64,000 bases of DNA from Ceratodon purpureus (Eukaryota; Streptophyta; Bryopsida; Pseudoditrichales; Ditrichaceae). A program made the position numbers and the translations under genes. The notes beneath the pieces are model-generated. The model worked only from the letters and a program-made list of their open reading frames with translations, made no database searches and had not been told where the DNA came from. Shown here in pieces: positions 57,170 through 64,000 of the stretch; position 1 is the first letter of the stretch; every line of letters starts with the position of its first letter. Where the stretch lies: positions 15,286,517 to 15,350,516 of the forward strand of contig CM026426.1 in NCBI GenBank assembly GCA_014871385.1, read 5' to 3'.

Positions 57170-57377
57170 CCCATATAAGAAGTTGCAAAAGGCATCTGCC
57201 GTCATATGGTACCACTTCTTCTTCTTCTTGGTCACCTTCTCCCACTCCGCAACACTAGCTGCATAGTCTTGTTTGGGAAGAATGGTCTTTAACGTCTCAA
57301 AGGGCATAGTGCCGAACTGTATGATTCGGCGTAATTCATGAGTTCAATGTTGTTCCACATGGTCGACTTCGTTCTTC
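57170..57377 (-). CDS. Internal exon, one in-frame TGA
   Basis: Acceptor CTGTTGCAG joins the 57454 donor with a split Lys codon. It reads KNEVDHVEQH, TGA at 57346-57344, then THELRRIIQFGTMPFETLK, QDYAASVAEWEKV, TADAFCNFLYG. Donor TATGGG|GTACTG. Confidence 0.45.
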
Positions 57378-57453
57378 CTGCAACAGTAAATCGTTAGCAC
57401 CACTACTCATTAAAAAAAGAAGAATGCAGAAATCCGTATTTCAAGATACTTAC

Positions 57454-58046
57454 TTGTTCCAATGAGTCGTCGCGTTTAATAGCTGCTGATTGTTTTCTTC
57501 GGAAACGCGCAATACGATTGACTTCACTGCCGGATGAAAATCAGGGTCCTCATAATGAAATTGATGAATCTATTCCATCCAAGCCTTGAATCTATGATTC
57601 CCATCCCAAATGAAGAACATTTTGTTTGAGAAGATTCTCAATTCCGGAATAGCTTGGCATTGATCTTCGAATGTCTTCTCTGCATTCTTCCAAGTGTCTG
57701 ACCACCCGGCTCTAATCTCGTCTGTTACCTCCTGTGTCTGCAATGCATAACTGTGAAGCGACACATAGAAGCACGGTCCACCTCGCCTGTAGCCACTAGC
57801 AAATTCCGCCTTCAGCTTTGCAATATCTTTCAACAAAGGACTTCGTACATCTGTCATTGCCACCATCCTACAAAGCGGAATATCCAACTCCCCAATCGGC
57901 TGCTCCACCGATTCATTAAGGACGATGTGTGAGTTTCCAGCACGTTTCTGCCTCAACCTCGCAACCGTATAATGAACTCCATGGTCTTTAGATGGCTATT
58001 CTTCTTCTCCAGCTCCCTTTACATCCATGGGTACAATCTCAGACTC
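57454..58046 (-). CDS. Exon with DGNHR motif (ParB/Srx-like?), two in-frame TAGs
   Basis: Acceptor GATGTTCAG (58047 on), phase 0 with the first exon. It reads VPMDVKGAGEEE, TAG at 57998-57996, PSKDHGVHYTVARLRQKRAG, a region ending MFFIWDGNHRFKAWME, TAG at 57572-57570, IHQFHYEDPDFHPAVKSIVL and the donor AACAA|GTAAGTATC. The DGNHR-x-A signature recalls ParB/sulfiredoxin-fold active loops; with the GGQHCVAAH motif at 27.4 kb it suggests two relatives in the window. Motif-level resemblance only. Gln (EEEQPSK, WMEQIHQ) fits both stops well. Confidence 0.55.
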
Positions 58047-58854
58047 CTGAACATCACACGCACCAGACCATGAGTATTCAATGAAACAATTATAAATCAC
58101 TGATTCTTACACTCTTCTTTAGCCACTCATGTATGCAACTACTGTATCCTTCGAAGAAAGGCTGCATCAACAAACCATCCTCGGATCCAAAGGTGGTTTC
58201 ATGGTACAGTCGATTCTCCTCCAGAACCTATTGCTCACCTCACTTTTCCTCCTCTCCCTCCGCCGCAAGAGCAAAAACAGCTGGGGCTCCGAGGGACTTA
58301 CGGATCCGAAGGTCCCTCGGGGCCTCAGCTGTTTTTGCTCTTCCCTCTACTCTCTCCCTCGCTCCTCTCGGCTTCCCCCTCCAGTATCCTCTCTCTTCCC
58401 CTACTCTTTCGGCTTCTCCCCCTTCTTTTCACCAGTGGTCACATTCTCCTCCCCTCTCCCTCACCCTCCTCTCCCTCCTTTCTCTCTGCTGTGGGAGGGA
58501 AAGTGGAGAGGAGAAAGGGACCTTCCGATCTGAAGGTCCCTTCCTCCCCCTCCACTTTCCCTCCCACAGCCCCTCTCTGCCCCTCCTCTACGACCTTCAC
58601 ACACCTCTCCCCTCTCCCTCACCCTCCCCTGCCTCCTCTCCCTCATCCGCGGGAGAGAAAAAAGGAGCAGGAAGGGACCTTCGGATCCAAAGGTCCCTTC
58701 CTCCCCCTCCTCTTTCCCTCCAACAGCCCCAATCTGCCCCTCCTCTACAACCTTCACACACCTCTCCCCTTTCCCTCACCCTCCCTTGCCTCCTCTCTCT
58801 CTGCTCTTTCCTTAACTTAAAGGACTAAAGACATCAAACTTAAAGAACCCATAC
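58047..58854. repeat. Intron with long GGATCC-centred hairpins and CT-rich tandem repeat
   Basis: Hairpins at 58267-58342 (76 bp, about 38-bp arms, 4 mismatches, no loop), 58488-58570 (83 bp) and about 58640-58730, each centred on a palindrome-B-like core (ACGGATCCGA, TCCGATCTGA, TCGGATCCAA). A unit of about 158 bp (CCCTTCCTCCCCCTCC, CTACGACCTTCACACACC) is repeated twice from 58518. Confidence 0.85.
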
Positions 58855-59091
58855 CTCTTCCGCGACTTCTTTCTCCATCGCGGACCTTAAAGCTGCAGAC
58901 GCTGATCTTGGTGTATTCATCTTCTTCGAGGTTCCTCCTTTCTTCACCTTCTTCGACCCTCCTGAACCCTGCGCCGTGCCAATGCTTAAACCCTTCATCT
59001 TTTTTCTGTCCCCCTCGTCACTACTCCCAGACTCACTTAGCACAATACTAGACTCTGGTTTCTGAACCCTTCCCTTCTTCCTCCCAGTCAT
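58855..59091 (-). CDS. First exon of the minus-strand gene
   Basis: ATG at 59091, 79 codons, Lys/Ser-rich with basic motifs (MTGRKKGRVQKPESS, KKVKKGGTSKKMN), likely nuclear targeting. Donor GAAGAG|GTATGG, phase 0 with the next exon across the 808-nt hairpin-bearing intron. Confidence 0.55.
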
Positions 59092-59388
59092 AGCTCTTAT
59101 ACCCAGCGAACCAAGGTACCCTCACAGCCCTAACCCTAAACACAGCTGTCACAAAAATCTAACTAAGATTTCACAAAGAACGCAGACAATAGAAAACCAC
59201 CTAAGATAACCAAGCACAAAAGAAAGCAAGCAAATGAAGCATCTGAAGTGGGGGTTCATATACCTTGCCTCCGCGGCCCAGAGGAATCCTACAACAGAGA
59301 GAAGGGGAAGGGCAAAGAGTAGGGAAGAATGAGGAGATAAGACAAGTCGCGCAGCAAGAGGGATAGAATGAGTGCAGATGAGCCCTTC

Positions 59389-59865
59389 TTAAACCTCTAA
59401 GTCCTCAAGTGGGAAGCTACTCGCGACCTTCCCGCCCACGCAGCCCAATCCGCGACCAGGGAGAAGTGAGCCGCAAGTCTCTTCCACGCCCCCAAGCTCG
59501 AGTATTGCCTCTACTGCGCCATCATGCACCTCTTCGGGAACCGCTGAAGTGACGTCCAGCTCCTCAGGTGCAACCACTGCGATAATTGGTGTCTCCACTT
59601 CAATTGAGTGGCACTTGGGCCCCTCCTCTAAAATATCTGAGACCCTTTGCAGCGGTCGTATACTAACTCCCTCGTCAGTACAATCCTCAAACGTTAACGA
59701 CCTAAGTAGAGTGTCCACCTCTTCTAGCAATTTCTTTTGTTTCTTCCTAGCTATTGCAACCCTCTTGCCTTTAGGTACACCTGAATTATTTTAGTGCCCA
59801 TCCTTCTTCTTAGGACTAGTAATCGATTCTAGAACTACTAACTTTCTCCCTTTCCTTTCCCTCAT
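59389..59865 (-). CDS. Unknown 158-codon protein, one in-frame TAA
   Basis: ATG at 59865 (MRERKGRKLVVLES), TAA at 59793-59791 (KKKDGH-stop-NNSGVPKGKR), then IARKKQKKLLEEVDTLLRSL and an acidic Val/Glu/Pro-rich C-terminus ending at TAA 59389. The basic start suggests nuclear location. Either one gene with a sense UAA or a downstream-start ORF. Confidence 0.4.
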
Positions 59866-60165
59866 GTGTATGACATAGACTCAACGCACCAATCTAGACA
59901 CTGAACTTAAGCGCAGATTTAAAGAATTAAATGGACCTTATCAATCTAAGCTCTTATAGTGGCTCAGAGTACTGAACTACTTGGTGATTCAAAACACTTT
60001 AATTAACCTACCCGTAAATATCTCCTTGATTCCAGATCTAGGATTAGACTGCAGTGGGCAGCGATACTACGTTGCCGATACGAGCACTATAAAATCAGAA
60101 GTTGAATCACTTCTATGGCACTCTTTATGTCAGTTCTTGTTGCTAAACGGCCGTAGAATTCAAAT

Positions 60166-60645
60166 ATGACTCCTGTAATGCAGATGAAGTTTGTAGACAG
60201 TGCAGCAACGAAGGAACCTGCCACAGACAAAATCGTTTCTCTGGATGATCTTCATGGACCGTTTGATCCACTCATAGATGTTGAAGCCGGGATTACCAAC
60301 GTCTCCGGAGATGCGGCTACTCCGGTCCAGCCCGTGGAAGACATTGTGGAACATGAAGCGATTCATCCGTCCAACAAGCACGTGGAGGACGGCAGTATGA
60401 GATTGACGCCTGCTCCAGAAGCGTCGAGGACTCACGCCTATTCGAAGGTAGGAATTATCCAACGTGGAACATACCACAGGACAATGTTTAGTGGGACACA
60501 TAGGCGTAGAGGTCCTAAACTTAGCACGCCAGGCTGTAGGTCCTTACCCATACCCGACAATACCAATCGTGGAACTGAGAATTCCGCTGATGCAATAAGT
60601 GTAGACCGCAATGACGGCCCTTGCAAGCGATATAAGAGGCTGTAA
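60166..60645 (+). CDS. Unknown protein, 159 codons
   Basis: Open from ATG 60166; CTGTAATGCAG just inside could be an acceptor, so this may be an internal exon. Acidic N-terminal half (DLHGPFDPLIDVEAG), basic end (RRRGPKLSTPG, CKRYKRL) that looks like a nuclear signal at the natural terminus. It ends at TAA with no in-frame TGA for about 60 codons. No family recognised. Confidence 0.4.
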   Translation: MTPVMQMKFVDSAATKEPATDKIVSLDDLHGPFDPLIDVEAGITNVSGDAATPVQPVEDIVEHEAIHPSNKHVEDGSMRLTPAPEASRTHAYSKVGIIQRGTYHRTMFSGTHRRRGPKLSTPGCRSLPIPDNTNRGTENSADAISVDRNDGPCKRYKRL

Positions 60646-60973
60646 TTCTCATTCCCTTTTAAGGCTTTAATATTAATACACTTGCATGCGTATTCGATCA
60701 ACATGCTCTTATCCTCATTCGTCAGTTTTAATCGTGGTGGAAAGTCTTTATTCCAAATAAATATTATCAACAGAATGATCGGAAAGTGCATTCATATTCC
60801 TGACCATGGCCGTCACAGGCCTCTCTAACAATATTGATGACGGTAATCCAAGTACATAGATTCCGTAAATGGTAAAGGAACAGTGTCCACTTAATGGCTC
60901 ATTTATGTAGAGTCTTCTGGATACCCGCGCACTAATATCGTATCTGGAGGAAAATAGTTTATATGACTCATGT

Positions 60974-60991
60974 ACTCTCGGATCCGAAAGT
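60974..60991. repeat. Isolated palindrome-B copy
   Basis: ACTCTCGGATCCGAAAGT, the rightmost copy seen. It marks the right extent of the palindrome-B domain. Confidence 0.85.
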
Positions 60992-61291
60992 CGTTTCTCG
61001 ACCCAGACTTTTCGTCTGTAATCTTGAATTAGGACACTCATAATTTAGAACTTACAGGATGCCTGTCTAATTTAACCCTCCTAGACTGGACACCTGGCAG
61101 AGGGAATCATGTATGCACCTAACATCCTAAGTATATTACAACGACAATTATAATTTAAGCAAAGAGTCATTGTATATGAAGCTCCAAGTCCTTCCCCAAT
61201 TCATTCCTTCAAGTCATCTAATGTGGCCTCTTCCTTCTTGTTCTCTGTAATGCACGACTGTACCACTCCCATCTTCTTCCAGGCTCTAAGG

Positions 61292-63427
61292 ATGGCGTCT
61301 CTACGTGCACATGGCAGAGCAACGCCCTTCACAGCACCCTTAGGGGAAGACGGCACAGTTACCATTCCAGAGCAACTGCTTAGTCTTAGGTTCAACTTTA
61401 GAATTGGGTCAATGTACGTGGAGAGAGAGATTTATGATGATAGCGGAGAACTAAGTGAGACTATTTTGCAGACCAGGTCTAGAGATGAGGAGGGTTAATC
61501 CTGGACTTTGTCGAGCAGCACATTTAAGGTTTATGGTTTGTCTGATTCGGACATGTCGATGTCAACAGTCATTCTGACTCCTCCATCCTCAACGTCAACA
61601 GTCCAAGTCCCAGCGTTAGTGAGAGTGAAAGTCGAGAATCCTGAGGTCCATGTCATTAGTGATTCTGACGATGACATTGTCCCAGATATCAATATAGCTG
61701 ATACAAAGGTCAACCCCTTTGTACGACGTACAAGTATTGGCTCCACTCGGTCTCTACCAATAGGCAGCTTAAGGCGATCTCCGTCAGTCTCCTCTGGTCG
61801 TCCCCCAGCTCATCTAAACACGAAGAAACGTCGTAGTATCCTCGATGCGATTAAAGCGACGGCAAAGCGCAAAGGGTCCCGGTCAGAGATTGTGTTGGTT
61901 GACTTAGACTCCCTAAAGCATGTGGAGGTTAAGTATCTCCCTCCGACATATAACGGTGACAAGATCTTTGAGTTGCCTCCGATTCCTGAAGGCATTCCGA
62001 CATCATTTATGGATGGAATGGAAAAACAATATGGATGGAATGGAAAAACAATACTGGATGGAATGGAAAAACAATATGATGGTCATGCATGGTGTAAGAC
62101 CATGACCACCAACATTAGGAATGATTTTGGACTGAAATTCCGGAAATCTTTGTGTACTAGGCATTTGCAATGTCCAAATCCTGCTTGTGATTTTGTTGAC
62201 AGGAATCCGGCGAAGGTGAATGCAACAAAGTGGGCTGGATTAACTCCTACACAGATTCCAGTAAGCGGGGCGCATCCTCCTTAGTTGACTTTGGTTTGCA
62301 AGCTGTGCCACACACCTCCTGTTTGTTTAGCGCCTTGTGATGCTCAAATTTATCATGTGACGTCGAGAGAGGCAGATTACACACGCGCTGCAATACACTT
62401 GGGGGTTCATGACCATCCAATTTCCGATGGCACTTGCCAGGATACACTAGACCATATATATGAGTGTATCGGCGAGCAGGTCCTCCGTACTCCGAATGCC
62501 AAGAATTCGGCGATTGTGATGGGCGCATCCAAGCTTTTCTTAGCCGACTACCTAATTCGAGCAACTCCAAGACAGAACCATCTCCGTGGTGTTTTGATGG
62601 AGGAGGCTATAGACAAGTTCGAGACGATGTCCGATGCCAATGTCAGGAACTTTGTTGCAGGTACGAAGAAGTTTCTTCGGCAAGACAACGGTCTCATCGA
62701 CAACATTATGCGATTGAAGGAACACAATAACTTCAAGTTTGTGCACGATAGACGATTTCCAGGCCAAACTAAGGGGAAAGTCTTCATCTTCAAGATGTCC
62801 GTCGATTTGCCGGGCAGTGGAACGGATTTGGTGAAGCGCATGCAACCTGGAGGAGACTTGCAAGATTCATGGATAATGTTCGACCACATGAAGCGCGTGA
62901 AGAAGTGGAGCACCATGGCTTGCCACGTGTACGACAGCAAATACTTTAAGGTGATGACCATTGCAAACTGTGACATGCAATCAGAGGATGCGACAGCGCA
63001 AGAACTCTTCTGGGAGCAGCTGAATGGAGTGACGGTGGATAACGGACATCCGAAACCAAACTTCAAGGGCTTCATGGCGGACAGCGCTGGGGCAAATTGG
63101 CACGGAGTACGCAAGGTATACGGGAATGGTAATATCGACGACAAAATGGAAGACAGAGAGCGGACGTGTTTGTTTCATTGGACGAAATGTCTGGAGAGGG
63201 TCACCTTAGCTCATATCAAGACAGACGGCCAGGACCAGATGAGAGCTCTTTGTAAACAGTGGAAGGATGCAAAGACTCAAGAGGAGGCAGAGAACATGTA
63301 CAACGTCATACGGGGATGGTGGCAATCTGGAGGTTGTGTCCCATCGGAGGGCAGCAAACGAGCGCTAAATGATTGGATGGTATTTTGGCATTACAGATAC
63401 AGGCAGTGGGGTGGATCTATGCAACTT
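61292..63427 (+). CDS. MULE-like transposase, exon 1, with in-frame TAA and TAG
   Basis: Likely start ATG 61292 (MASLRAHGRATPFTAPLGED). TAA at 61496 (RDEEG-stop-SWTLSSS) and TAG at 62282 (GAHPP-stop-LTLVCKLC) interrupt one unbroken frame. A Cys cluster (CPNPACDF, CKLCHTPPVCLAPC) precedes a region with transposase layout: IMFDHMKRVKKW (possible first Asp), QSEDATAQELFWEQL, FKGFMADSAGANW (possible second Asp) and CLFHWTKCLE (C..H). That order matches MULE-type DDE enzymes; the assignment is an inference from layout. A 21-24-bp repeat inserts MDGMEKQY-like units at 62007-62080. Donor CAACTT|GTAAGT at 63427/63428. Confidence 0.55.
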
Positions 63428-63518
63428 GTAAGTGTCTTCTGAACTACTTAATTGATAAGTACGATTATATATTCTAATTGATATCATCTCACATTCACAC
63501 TTCTACTTGCCTTTGCAG

Positions 63519-64000
63519 AACCTATCTCTGGAAGAGAGAGCGGACATGCCGTCGTGCAACCTAGCAGAGACTATACACAACAAGTGGCTTCAACAGTCAG
63601 GTAACACAGGCGACTGCCTCTACGCTGCGACTGTGGACGACATGATGCGTGCGTTCATGCAGATCACTTAGTACAGAATGTATCTGATGGGAGGGAAGGG
63701 AGGGAGGGGAGGCAAAGGACCAGACAAGGCAGAGCTCCGCCTCTGTCAAGCACAGCGGAGCTTAGACTCGGAAATGATAGCTGAGGCAATGAAGGCGTAT
63801 CCCGGAGCTGCAGACGTTTTAACGAAGGAGAAGGGACTCGAGGGAGCTGAAATCTTTGGATCTATGAAGAGAAAGCTTGATCACCCTCCTGGTTCAGCCC
63901 ATGACTCTCACCGCTCCAATACGGTCAATTATTCAATTCTTGCGATGGAGACACGGTCAACAAGGGCCCGGATTCAGGAGGCTCTTTCGAATCCAACGTG
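63519..64000 (+). CDS. MULE-like transposase, exon 2 (runs off window)
   Basis: Acceptor CTTTGCAG after a 91-nt intron, phase 0. It reads NLSLEERADMPSCNLAETIH, NKWLQQSGN, FMQIT, TAG at 63669-63671, YRMYLMGGKGG, then IAEAMKAYPGAADVLTK and further open sequence to the window edge. The intron junction is clean, which supports the frame despite the stops. Confidence 0.55.

Noticed and set aside
58129..58828. Long Ser/Pro-rich frame across the CT-rich intron
   Set aside because: Product of CCT/CTC repeats inside an intron whose splice sites are in phase; opposite strand to the gene.

Overview
This is nuclear DNA from a eukaryote, most likely from the green lineage (land plant or green alga). The support is short GT-AG introns, teloboxes (AAACCCTAA type), a short TTTAGGG-like telomeric patch near 31.8 kb, and protein families typical of plant genomes: a DUF659/hAT transposase, C48/Ulp1-like protease cargo and DUF7869 proteins. 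I cannot place it more precisely. There are no rRNAs, no intact tRNAs and no clear single-copy housekeeping genes. Nearly everything coding looks like transposon or transposon cargo.

Layout. 1-12.5 kb: a DUF7869 gene (+) whose flanks and last intron carry AGCTCA/TGAGCT repeats, facing a multi-exon Ulp1-like protease gene (-). 12.5-21 kb: AT-rich sequence with one unknown gene at 17.6-18.8 kb. 21.17-40.02 kb: a probable 18.8-kb element bounded by a perfect 27-bp inverted repeat. It contains two FCP1-like (HAD) genes and a large gene with a possible ParB/sulfiredoxin-like motif on the minus strand, and an intact two-exon DUF7869 gene plus a 246-codon gene on the plus strand. The palindrome GATCGTAGGATCCTACGATC and its variants occur about 35 times inside it, mostly in introns, and were not seen outside it. 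40-41.7 kb: a third DUF7869 copy with in-frame stops. 41.70-55.21 kb: a second composite block ending in GTTGTCATAATGGAC inverted termini. Each of its four genes (small coiled protein, RING-like protein, hAT transposase, protein kinase) sits behind its own CGCGCCCG-rich array and TATA box. 55.2-60.9 kb: minus-strand genes whose introns carry another GGATCC-centred palindrome (ACTTTCGGATCCGAAAGT) at 96-bp spacing and long hairpins. 61.3-64 kb: a MULE-like transposase gene running off the window.

Two system-level observations stand out. First, each gene cluster carries its own private family of palindromes, regularly spaced like a CRISPR array (56-60 bp or 96 bp) and placed in introns. Second, many otherwise open frames continue through in-frame TAG/TAA codons (about 22, against about 4 TGA) with few frameshifts. 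This could be UAR=Gln recoding, as known in some ulvophyte algae, or cytosine-deamination decay of transposons. The window does not settle which: several long frames contain no UAR, and some genes plainly end at TAG or TAA.
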